From Colimorpha sp034178965 (lineage in GTDB: Bacteria > Bacteroidota > Bacteroidia > Bacteroidales > P3): a stretch of 6,601 nt of DNA. Positions within the stretch are counted from its first letter, which is position 1. Each line of letters opens with the position of its first letter. Shown here piece by piece: positions 1 to 5,770 of the stretch. A program made the position numbers and the translations under genes. The stretch lies in NCBI GenBank assembly GCA_034178965.1, contig JAXFQM010000036.1, positions 1 through 6,601 on the forward strand. Reading direction: 5' to 3'. The notes beneath the pieces are model-generated. The model was not told the origin of the DNA. It saw only the letters and a list, made by a program, of their open reading frames with translations, and ran no database searches.

Positions 1-2
1 TG

Positions 3-38
3 CAAAGATACTATCTTTTTTTGAAATGGCGGAAAAAA
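3..38 (-). promoter_or_regulatory. Bacteroidota-type promoter reading out of the left edge
   Basis: Read on the minus strand, positions 10 down to 3 spell TATCTTTG, a perfect match to the Bacteroidota -7 box TAnnTTTG, followed by CA. A TTTC lies exactly 12 bases upstream (26-23) with a run of seven A between it and the box, and a T6 run lies 22 bases upstream (38-33) where the -33 element is expected. The layout matches the purM promoter at the other end of the window almost base for base. Transcription would leave the window, so the gene it serves is not visible. Confidence 0.55.
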
Positions 39-46
39 CTTTTTCC
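31..46. repeat. 16-bp near-perfect A/T palindrome downstream of the hydrolase gene
   Basis: GGAAAAAACTTTTTCC can fold into a stem of six to seven base pairs with a two- to four-base loop. It begins 15 bases after the hydrolase stop codon, so it may help end or stabilise the operon transcript. It also overlaps the upstream part of the left-edge promoter, so it could equally be an operator or just the T-tract of that promoter. It lacks the GC-rich stem and trailing U-run of a standard intrinsic terminator. Confidence 0.3.
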
Positions 47-60
47 TCTTATGCTTTATT

Positions 61-870
61 CTAATAATAGCACGTCTCTACAAAGTTCTTTAAGCGGGGC
101 TTCACATAGTCGCGTTCTTCCATGAAACACATGTGTCCCACGTTTGAGAGGAGTAAAATCTCTGCATGCTGTGCTTCCATGGCCTGCGACACACACAGGT
201 CCAAGTTATTACGTGTGTCGTTTTTGCCGTAAATGAACAGGGTGGGCATCTCGAAACGTTGCAGAACCCCCACCCTGTCGGGACGGACAGCCATGCCTTT
301 TTGCGCAGCCACCAAACCCTCCAAGCGTGTATCCAAGCATTGGTCCTGCAGGTCTTTCACGTCTTGGTTCAGCGTCTTGCGTTTGCTGGGGTCGAAAAGC
401 GAGTCTATGAATCCAAGAATGTATTCGGCCCTGTTGAGCGACGCCTTGCGGCAATCTTCTTCGCGGCGGCTACGGCAATCCTCACTGTCCGCGAGGGCAT
501 GAGAATTGAGGAGAGCCAGTCCGCGCAAGCTGTAATAATAATTGTTTGCAAAAGCCAGTGCCACGTATCCTCCCATCGAATGCCCCGCCATCACGCACTG
601 GTCCACATCGGCAGCATCCAGCACCGCCTTAACGGCTTCGGCCATAAACTCCATGGTGTGTACCTCGCCGTATGTGTCGCTATAGCCAAAACCCGGCAGG
701 TCTATGGTAACCACGCGCATGGAACGCATGTAGGAAAGAGTGTAACTGCTCCATACGTCTTGGCTTTGAAGAAAGCCGTGCAGCAGCACCAATGTGCGTT
801 CGTTGTTGCGGCCTTCATCCCGGTAGTGAATGCGTCGGCCTCTAAATTCGATAGTACGGTGTTCTTCCAT
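61..870 (-). CDS. Alpha/beta-fold hydrolase, substrate unknown
   Basis: This 269-residue protein is a complete single-domain alpha/beta hydrolase, expected to be cytoplasmic because no signal peptide or membrane segment is seen. Visible landmarks in the usual order are the oxyanion-hole HG at 31-32 (LLHGF), the DLPGFGYSD loop at 57-65, the nucleophile elbow GHSMGG with Ser98, the likely acid Asp218 in IYGKND, and the catalytic His246 in NVGHM. The triad is therefore intact and the enzyme should be active. A helical cap lies roughly at 125-200. The closest style is the MenH/haloalkane dehalogenase-like group of esterases and C-C hydrolases, but nothing identifies the substrate. It is the last gene of the four-gene minus-strand cluster, 20 bases after the OmpA-like gene. 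The start at 870 is preferred because the first beta strand (TIEFRGRRIHYRDEG) begins right after it; no Shine-Dalgarno is present, only A-rich sequence. The family call is firm; the specific function is unknown. Confidence 0.93.
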   Translation of the reverse strand: MEEHRTIEFRGRRIHYRDEGRNNERTLVLLHGFLQSQDVWSSYTLSYMRSMRVVTIDLPGFGYSDTYGEVHTMEFMAEAVKAVLDAADVDQCVMAGHSMGGYVALAFANNYYYSLRGLALLNSHALADSEDCRSRREEDCRKASLNRAEYILGFIDSLFDPSKRKTLNQDVKDLQDQCLDTRLEGLVAAQKGMAVRPDRVGVLQRFEMPTLFIYGKNDTRNNLDLCVSQAMEAQHAEILLLSNVGHMCFMEERDYVKPRLKNFVETCYY

Positions 871-890
871 GTTTTCTGCTTTCGGTAGGG

Positions 891-3704
891 TTATTGTATG
901 GTCAGCGTCAACGTGATTTCTGCAAGGACCTCATTTTTCTTGCGGTTTAACATGCCATAGTTGGCGATGCTGATTTGCGTCGCCTTCACGCCGCGTCGCT
1001 GGAATTGTTGCTGCAGCAATTGGCAGCGGCGACGGCCGAGGGTGAAACAAGCAGCCTCGTTGTCGCCGTCCACGAAAAGCTCCAGGTTGGCACGCACGTT
1101 TCTATTGCGTTCCAGGAACTTGGCAAGGTCGTCCACCTGTTGTATGGCCTGTGGGGTCAATGACGTAGTGCCTGGCTCAAAATTTAGCGCGGGGAGTGGC
1201 AACCCTTTCACATTGGCTACATTCATCTTGCCTTCCTCGTCCTTTTCCTGGATAGGGTAATGCGACTTCAGTTGCAGCAATCCGTTGCGCCGCGGCTGAT
1301 ATGTAATGGATGGGACAAACGCCTCAAAGGCATCATAGTCAATGGGCAAAATGAGGTAATGTTTTCCACTATAAAGGCGGCAACGGAGCGTGTCGCCTTT
1401 ATGTTGCGACTGCGTCAGCACGGCATGCGTGGCTGGATCCACCACCTGCATGCGCGCCAACTGGTCGCATGTGATGGAGATGTCGCAGGCTCCGCCATCG
1501 CTGCCCTCTGTGGCAGCCACGCCATAGACGCTGTAGTAGCCCGCGCGATTGCTGGTAAAACAAAGTTTGTTTCCATTCAAACTTACGCTGGCTTCGTTGA
1601 AACCGCTGTTCACCTCTTTGCCATAATTCTTTGCGTCGTTCCAATGGCTCCAGTCGCGTGCATCTTCGCGAGTGGCATAATAGATATCGCCATAGCCCAT
1701 GCCGTTACGCCCATCGGTAATAAAGTAGAGTGTCTTTTGGTCACTGCTGAGCGCTGGCGAACGCTCGCAATAAAGGCTATTCACTCCCCCTCCCAGGTTG
1801 ATCGCTTCCTTGCCCCAGCCGTCCTGGCTATGTGCAACGAAGTATATGTCTGTGGCCAGCGCCGTGTCGCCGTGAAAATAGGCCCCGGACGTTTGGCAGT
1901 TCATGCCTCCATCACGGTCGCTGCAAAACAATATGCCCGAACCGTCCTCCAGCATCACGGCATCGCATTCCACGCCACTCGTGTTCACCGGCGCTGGGAG
2001 ACGTTGTTCCAACCTCCATGTACGTGCGCCTTCCTTGACGGCTGTCCAAATATCCCCGTCCATTCCCACCAGCATGTGGCGGTCTCCATCATACAAACTG
2101 TAGAATGTAACCCACTTCCCCTCGCTGACGTTGGTGAAGATGATGTCGCCCACGCTGACCCAGGTGCTTTTCTTTCCTTTGGTATATTGCGCCAAGTGCA
2201 CCCGCGAACTCGTCCCTGGGTCTATCCTGTTGTAATATAGGTATGCGCCGTTGCGAGTTATCTGCGTATGCGTCATGTGGTAGGAGGGGCTGGCTTCGCT
2301 CGCCACCCATTTTCGCTCGTCGGTGGGGGCTGCTATTACGTTGTACAGGCTTTGCAGTTTGTCCATGCCATAAGTTTCGAAAGCGGGGCTGAACTCCGCC
2401 ATACGAGGCACCAACGCGTTCCAATTCTTTGTGGCGATAAACGGTTGCAGGGTGCGCAGCATTGCCACATAAGAGACGTCCTTGCCTCCCATTACATACA
2501 CCATGCTGATGTACTTAGCGTAGTTGGCCTCGTCGTAAGGCGCCAACAAATCCAAACTGTCTATTTGGGACCCACGCCTTAAGTCGGCTTCTATGGCGCA
2601 CTGGAAAGGACTGTCTGGGTTTTCCTTAGCAAAACGCTCTACTGGGTTTCTGTTGCCTTCGGCGGAATACCATTTGTAATAGACACTGTACATGTTCAAG
2701 AACTCTTCGTCAAGAGGGAAGTTCTTCAAGTAAAGGCGTGCGGCCTCTTTATTGTGGTCCCTCACAATCATGTTGCGCAGTTTTTTCATTGCAAGGCTCG
2801 AAAGCGGCGAGGCTTCGTTGTTGTGAATGAAATCCACCAACTGCTGGGGTTTGTTCAACGCTTGTAATTGCAGGGATAAATCCTGGTCCAACATATCCAA
2901 CACGTCCATGTAATGATCGCTAAATGGATAACGTCTCAAATAGTTCTTTAATTCCTGCGGTGTAGCTTCTGCCAAAAGACCATTGTATGCCAAAGTGCTT
3001 TTGCGCTTGAGGGCGCTGCGCTGCACCGTCTTCACGTCCTGGTACGGCTCCGCCAATGAATCCACCTCACGCATGGTGGTCGCCCTTTTCATCAATTCAT
3101 CGGCCAACAATCCCATGGCCACTTCGCTGTCGTCCGCCTCTTCGGTGCCTGCAAAACGACGTGCAAAAGCATCGTAGGCTGCCAGCGTGCCTTCTTTCTG
3201 CGCCTCTCCGTAAGCCAGCAGGGTACGCTTTTTGCGTATCAATCTCTGTAAGGCAGGGCTGTTGCCGCAACAGGCCGAGAGGTTGTCCAGTTCGGCCTCA
3301 TCCATTTGCTTTGCTGCCACAATGTATTTGCTTGCCGCCAAAACGGCATTCTCACGTACCTGCTGCGCCACCTCCACCGTGATGCCTTTTCGGATGAGTT
3401 TTGTCACTTTTCTATGGTTGCCTCCCTCCGCCACCATGTTGTGATAGAGCGTGGCCGCCTTGTCGGAGTATTTCATGGCCAAGGCGTAGTCGTGGCGCGG
3501 GTTGCCCTCTGCGCCGTAGAACATGGCCAAATTCAGCAACGCCGCCACGTCGGCGGTGTCGTTCAAATAGGCTTCGTAATATCGCCTATATTGCAGGTCA
3601 TAGTCGGGAGACACAGAACCATCCTCCTGCGCCGTCGCTATGCTGGGCATAAGGGCGAATAGCAAAGCACAGTGGACTACAAGCAACGAAAGGATGCGGA
3701 GCAT
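891..3704 (-). CDS. Exported PD40 beta-propeller protein with OmpA-like C-terminal domain
   Basis: A 937-residue envelope protein. Residues 1-25 form a signal peptide ending in ATA before Q26; there is no lipobox cysteine, so a soluble periplasmic protein is more likely than a lipoprotein. Residues 50-90 look TPR-like, and about 174-386 hold tandem helical repeats. PD40-type propeller strands appear at about 582-600 (DGSGILFCSDRDGG), 648-680 (SPALSSDQKTLYF, then GYGDIYYA) and 702-728 (NEASVSLNGNKLCFTSNR). Residues 741-830 may be a small beta-rich linker domain. Residues 837-937 resemble an OmpA/MotB peptidoglycan-binding domain, with the FEPGTTSLTPQA opening and LGRRRCQLL in place of the usual LSxRRA, but the canonical GHTD is replaced by FVDGD. 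The order TPR, propeller, linker, OmpA resembles PorE of the type IX secretion system, though PorE is shorter and is a lipoprotein, so this is only an architectural comparison. The start codon lies two bases after the upstream gene's stop, suggesting translational coupling. Exported envelope protein: confident. Peptidoglycan binding: uncertain. Confidence 0.9.
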   Translation of the reverse strand: MLRILSLLVVHCALLFALMPSIATAQEDGSVSPDYDLQYRRYYEAYLNDTADVAALLNLAMFYGAEGNPRHDYALAMKYSDKAATLYHNMVAEGGNHRKVTKLIRKGITVEVAQQVRENAVLAASKYIVAAKQMDEAELDNLSACCGNSPALQRLIRKKRTLLAYGEAQKEGTLAAYDAFARRFAGTEEADDSEVAMGLLADELMKRATTMREVDSLAEPYQDVKTVQRSALKRKSTLAYNGLLAEATPQELKNYLRRYPFSDHYMDVLDMLDQDLSLQLQALNKPQQLVDFIHNNEASPLSSLAMKKLRNMIVRDHNKEAARLYLKNFPLDEEFLNMYSVYYKWYSAEGNRNPVERFAKENPDSPFQCAIEADLRRGSQIDSLDLLAPYDEANYAKYISMVYVMGGKDVSYVAMLRTLQPFIATKNWNALVPRMAEFSPAFETYGMDKLQSLYNVIAAPTDERKWVASEASPSYHMTHTQITRNGAYLYYNRIDPGTSSRVHLAQYTKGKKSTWVSVGDIIFTNVSEGKWVTFYSLYDGDRHMLVGMDGDIWTAVKEGARTWRLEQRLPAPVNTSGVECDAVMLEDGSGILFCSDRDGGMNCQTSGAYFHGDTALATDIYFVAHSQDGWGKEAINLGGGVNSLYCERSPALSSDQKTLYFITDGRNGMGYGDIYYATREDARDWSHWNDAKNYGKEVNSGFNEASVSLNGNKLCFTSNRAGYYSVYGVAATEGSDGGACDISITCDQLARMQVVDPATHAVLTQSQHKGDTLRCRLYSGKHYLILPIDYDAFEAFVPSITYQPRRNGLLQLKSHYPIQEKDEEGKMNVANVKGLPLPALNFEPGTTSLTPQAIQQVDDLAKFLERNRNVRANLELFVDGDNEAACFTLGRRRCQLLQQQFQRRGVKATQISIANYGMLNRKKNEVLAEITLTLTIQ
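2547..3185 (-). repeat. Protein-level tandem helical repeats in the OmpA-like gene (residues about 174-386)
   Basis: About six divergent copies of a unit shaped like xxYxxFxxxYPxSxxxxxAxxxL can be lined up by eye. Their anchor segments are AYDAFARRFAG (177-187), VDSLAEPYQDV (214-224), LKNYLRRYPFS (252-262), LVDFIHNNEAS (289-299), ARLYLKNFPLD (322-332) and PVERFAKENPDS (354-365). The spacing is roughly 37, 38, 37, 33 and 33 residues, close to the 34-residue TPR period. Helix-hairpin repeats like these usually act as protein-protein binding scaffolds. The copies are too diverged to appear as DNA repeats. The alignment is manual and the second copy is the weakest. Confidence 0.5.
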
Positions 3705-3706
3705 AT

Positions 3707-4225
3707 TTATTTCTTAATCTTCAGCGTTGAAGCTATCTCTTCAAACTGTTTCTCGAACGCGGGATAGGTGTCAAACGTCGTCTCCAAGCGGAACTCCACC
3801 ACGGTAGTTTTATCCTTGAAGCACACCATTCTCATCCCATAATCCTTCTTGTCTACTTGGTCGGTATACGCCGCTATATAACCGAAAGCTTCGTCGCCAG
3901 GTATGCCTTCGGTATATTCGTCCAAACTTTGGTATGGCTGTTCCTTGAACCGCTCCATGATGAACTTAAACATGCTCTTGTCGTAGTTCTTCCTCACATA
4001 GATGCGCAAGCAGGGTAGCACGGTGTCGCCCTTACTGTCCACCACGTTTTGCGCGCTATAGGTGTAGAGATAGACTTGGGTGTTTTTGTCCACCTCAGTG
4101 GTTTGCAGGTATTTCCAACCTCCCTGCGGGAAATCGAAAAACACACGTGTGCCTGGTATGTTCATTTGTGCCATGGCCACAGTGGTTATTGCCAGCATAA
4201 GGGAGAGTAACAATGTTTTACGCAT
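3707..4225 (-). CDS. Small exported protein, possibly PsbP/DcrB-like
   Basis: I do not recognise this 172-residue protein by name. Residues 1-19 are a clear signal peptide (positive MRK, hydrophobic core, AMA before Q20), so the mature product of about 153 residues should be periplasmic; there is no lipobox cysteine. The mature part begins with a strand-rich section (RVFFDFPQGGWKYLQ at 27-41), continues with alternating strands and helices, and ends with AFEKQFEEIASTLKIKK. An early FxxPxGW segment and a closing helix-plus-strand FxxIxxTLKI are reminiscent of the PsbP/DcrB (DUF1795-like) fold, which is inference. It lies 49 bases after the glycosyltransferase and ends two bases before the start of the OmpA-like gene, so it is probably co-translated with that partner. 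The region before the start is very A/T-rich with no Shine-Dalgarno and no TAnnTTTG box, arguing against its own promoter of the usual type. Confidence 0.85.
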   Translation of the reverse strand: MRKTLLLSLMLAITTVAMAQMNIPGTRVFFDFPQGGWKYLQTTEVDKNTQVYLYTYSAQNVVDSKGDTVLPCLRIYVRKNYDKSMFKFIMERFKEQPYQSLDEYTEGIPGDEAFGYIAAYTDQVDKKDYGMRMVCFKDKTTVVEFRLETTFDTYPAFEKQFEEIASTLKIKK

Positions 4226-4260
4226 AATTCATTATTTATTATTATTTTATACTATAACGG

Positions 4261-4276
4261 AAATGTTGCGACATTT
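4261..4276 (-). other. Small hairpin overlapping the glycosyltransferase stop codon
   Basis: AAATGT and ACATTT form a perfect 6-bp inverted repeat around a 4-base loop. It covers part of the glycosyltransferase stop codon and starts the 49-base gap before the next gene. The stem is A/T-rich and is followed on the minus strand by mixed sequence instead of a U-run, so it is not a convincing terminator. It could be an RNA-processing or mild attenuation site, or chance. Confidence 0.25.
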
Positions 4277-5483
4277 ATTGCGCAGCGGGCAAAATAAAGT
4301 TTATCAACTGCCTGGTTAACTTCGCGTTGTCGTACCGCTCTTCTACCAACATACGCCCGCCCTGCGCAATTCTTCGGCAGTAGGCTCCATCGTCCGCACA
4401 GCGGGCAATCAGGCGCACAAAGTCCTCTGCCGTGTTGGCAATCAATATGTTTTTCCCATCTGTATATTCAATTCCTTCCGCCCCTATCGCTGTGCTTATC
4501 ACGGTTTTGCCTGCCGTCATGGCCTCTATGATTTTCACCCTTATGCCACTGCCATATAACAGGGGCACCACATTTATCTGCTTGTCTGCCACAAAAGCCG
4601 CCGCATCGTCCACCTCGCCCACCATTGTCACCCCCTCTATTTTTCGCGACTTCATCTCGTCGCTCATCTTCCTTCCTGCAAGGTAAAGACGTGCCTGTGG
4701 CACCGTCGCACGTATTCTTGGCCACACGTCACCAAGAAACCATTCCACACTTTGCACATTAGCCTGCCAGTCCATCGAGCCCAGGTGATAGAGCGACAGT
4801 TCTTCGCCCTCTTCTTGGTTGGGAAAGGCTGGCTTGGGCGCCTCATCTAAGCATACGCCATAAGGTTTCACCAAGATATGCTTCTGCCCTTGCTCCTGGA
4901 AAAAAGCCGCATCCCGCTTGCTGACGCATACCACCGCGTCGTATCGTCGCGCCATCTCACATTCATATGCGCGCAGGCTAAGAGCCAAGTGTTTCATGTA
5001 CCACCTCTTCAGCGGCGATTTGCATTGCAGGGCTGCATCGCGCCAAATGCGGTGCTCTACATTGGGTGCATGCAACACCACGCGCGCATGGCTATGCTTT
5101 CGTACCGTAGCCACGTAGGGCGACAAAAAAACGCTCTCAAACAACACTGTATCAAAGTCCGTCTCCTGCAACGTCTTCACCAAGCATTGCTGGAATGCGG
5201 CGTTTTCATAGCGCTTTACATTGTACGATTCTCCTGTGAGCAAAGCTACGGCGGCAGGAAAGGCATGTGGCACAAGGTCTATCTTCACGGCTTGAAGATG
5301 CGTGGTTCGCACATACTCCTTGGACAAGTTTGCGCGATGCAGTGGGTGCTTGTCGCTCTCCACTGTCAGCACCCAAACTTCCTCGCCAGCAGCCAAAAGA
5401 CCGCGTGTCACGTTGTGCATGCCCATCATGCCTCCGTCAAGCGCGGGATAGGGAGGTTTATAGCATAGTTGCAATACTTTCAT
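4275..5483 (-). CDS. GT-B glycosyltransferase, GT4-like
   Basis: A complete 402-residue glycosyltransferase with two Rossmann-like halves, expected to work at the cytoplasmic face of the membrane and transfer a sugar from an activated donor. The N-terminal acceptor half starts with MKVLQLCYKPPYPALDGG, the glycine-rich loop typical of the family, and contains HAPNVEHRIW at 138-147. The C-terminal donor half contains LGSMDWQANVQSVEWFL (234-250), the strand LYLAG (266-270), then VPLLYGSGIRVKIIEAM (306-322) and STAIGAEGIEY (330-340). In the EX7E motif the second glutamate is Glu320, but the first position is Ser312; this is common in the GSGIR-type subgroup. That subgroup often serves polysaccharide, O-antigen or glycoprotein glycan synthesis, but neither donor nor acceptor can be read from sequence. 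It is the first gene of the minus-strand cluster, so it likely sets expression of the downstream genes. No other sugar-pathway genes are visible, so it is not within a large polysaccharide locus here. The nearby upstream ATG is out of frame, which supports the start at 5483. Confidence 0.94.
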   Translation of the reverse strand: MKVLQLCYKPPYPALDGGMMGMHNVTRGLLAAGEEVWVLTVESDKHPLHRANLSKEYVRTTHLQAVKIDLVPHAFPAAVALLTGESYNVKRYENAAFQQCLVKTLQETDFDTVLFESVFLSPYVATVRKHSHARVVLHAPNVEHRIWRDAALQCKSPLKRWYMKHLALSLRAYECEMARRYDAVVCVSKRDAAFFQEQGQKHILVKPYGVCLDEAPKPAFPNQEEGEELSLYHLGSMDWQANVQSVEWFLGDVWPRIRATVPQARLYLAGRKMSDEMKSRKIEGVTMVGEVDDAAAFVADKQINVVPLLYGSGIRVKIIEAMTAGKTVISTAIGAEGIEYTDGKNILIANTAEDFVRLIARCADDGAYCRRIAQGGRMLVEERYDNAKLTRQLINFILPAAQ

Positions 5484-5554
5484 CTGCAGGCATTCTTTGG
5501 ATTGTTTTCAATGACAACGTCCTAAATTCATGCATTCCTTTCCATAACAAAATG

Positions 5555-5592
5555 CAAATATACGAAGAATATTTCAAATGACCCTAAAAAAA
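5555..5592 (-). promoter_or_regulatory. Predicted promoter of the four-gene minus-strand cluster
   Basis: On the minus strand positions 5562 down to 5555 spell TATATTTG, matching the TAnnTTTG -7 box and followed by CA. TTTG lies 12 bases upstream (5578-5575) and a T7 run lies 23 bases upstream (5592-5586) in the -33 zone. Transcription would start near 5548, giving a leader of about 65 bases before the glycosyltransferase start. This is the only good Bacteroidota-type promoter found by eye for the cluster. Confidence 0.6.
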
Positions 5593-5626
5593 TGAGGAAT
5601 ATCCGTGTTTCCGCATCGATGAGGAC

Positions 5627-5654
5627 TGTTTTTTTCTGTCAATTGAAAAAAACA
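5627..5654. repeat. Perfect 10-bp inverted repeat over the purM promoter
   Basis: The arms TGTTTTTTTC (5627-5636) and GAAAAAAACA (5645-5654) are exact reverse complements separated by the 8-base spacer TGTCAATT. The repeat ends four bases before the -7 box, so it spans the region RNA polymerase contacts upstream. It may be an operator for a dimeric regulator, a bent-DNA element made of T and A tracts, or simply the promoter's own A/T tracts. No regulator can be named. Confidence 0.55.
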
Positions 5655-5665
5655 TAGTATCTTTG
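5629..5665 (+). promoter_or_regulatory. Predicted purM promoter
   Basis: TATCTTTG at 5658-5665 is a perfect Bacteroidota -7 box, followed by CA. A TCTG at 5635-5638, one mismatch from the -33 TTTG, is spaced 19 bases from it, which fits the known 19-21 spacing. A T7 run at 5629-5635 and a TTG at 5643-5645, exactly 12 bases before the -7 box, repeat the layout of the other two promoters in the window. Transcription should start near 5672, leaving a leader of about 100 bases before the purM ATG. Confidence 0.7.
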
Positions 5666-5671
5666 CAAAAC

Positions 5672-5711
5672 CTTTCCATGTCTCGCCTAAAACGAGCGAT
5701 ATTACGGAAAG
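5672..5711 (+). other. Possible folded 5' leader of purM
   Basis: CTTTCC (5672-5677) can pair with GGAAAG (5706-5711), enclosing a smaller hairpin CTCG/CGAG (5682-5685 with 5693-5696). An alternative inner pairing TCGC/GCGA is also possible. The fold would sit right at the predicted 5' end of the purM message. It does not resemble any purine riboswitch I know, and there is no terminator-like U-run after it, so any regulatory role is speculative; 5' end protection is another option. The rest of the leader, to 5770, shows no Shine-Dalgarno. Confidence 0.25.
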
Positions 5712-5770
5712 AACTGGTACACGCAGTTTTAGAAACATAATGCCCTAAATCAACCCATCGACTTTCTACC

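Noticed and set aside
31..46. Standard intrinsic terminator for the operon
   Set aside because: The stem is nearly all A:T with a very short loop, and no U-run follows on the minus strand. I kept it only as a palindrome of unknown role.
861..870. Identical ten bases ATGGAAGAAC at the starts of the hydrolase and purM genes
   Set aside because: The match ends at ten bases, the proteins are unrelated and both begin with the common Met-Glu-Glu, so it is most likely coincidence.
166..888. 240-codon plus-strand open frame opposite the hydrolase gene
   Set aside because: It lies antisense to a gene with an intact catalytic triad, has low-complexity His/Val-rich sequence and matches no family I recognise.
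1260..2240. 326-codon plus-strand open frame opposite the PD40 region
   Set aside because: It is antisense to clear PD40 motifs, lacks its own promoter box and contains no recognisable domain; long antisense frames are common at this base composition.
4878..5468. 196-codon plus-strand open frame opposite the glycosyltransferase
   Set aside because: It overlaps the conserved N-terminal half of the enzyme, has no recognisable motifs and no start signal.
5740..5748. Three-codon open frame ATG CCC TAA in the purM leader
   Set aside because: It is too short to call as a leader peptide and has no purine- or attenuation-related pattern; it is probably chance.
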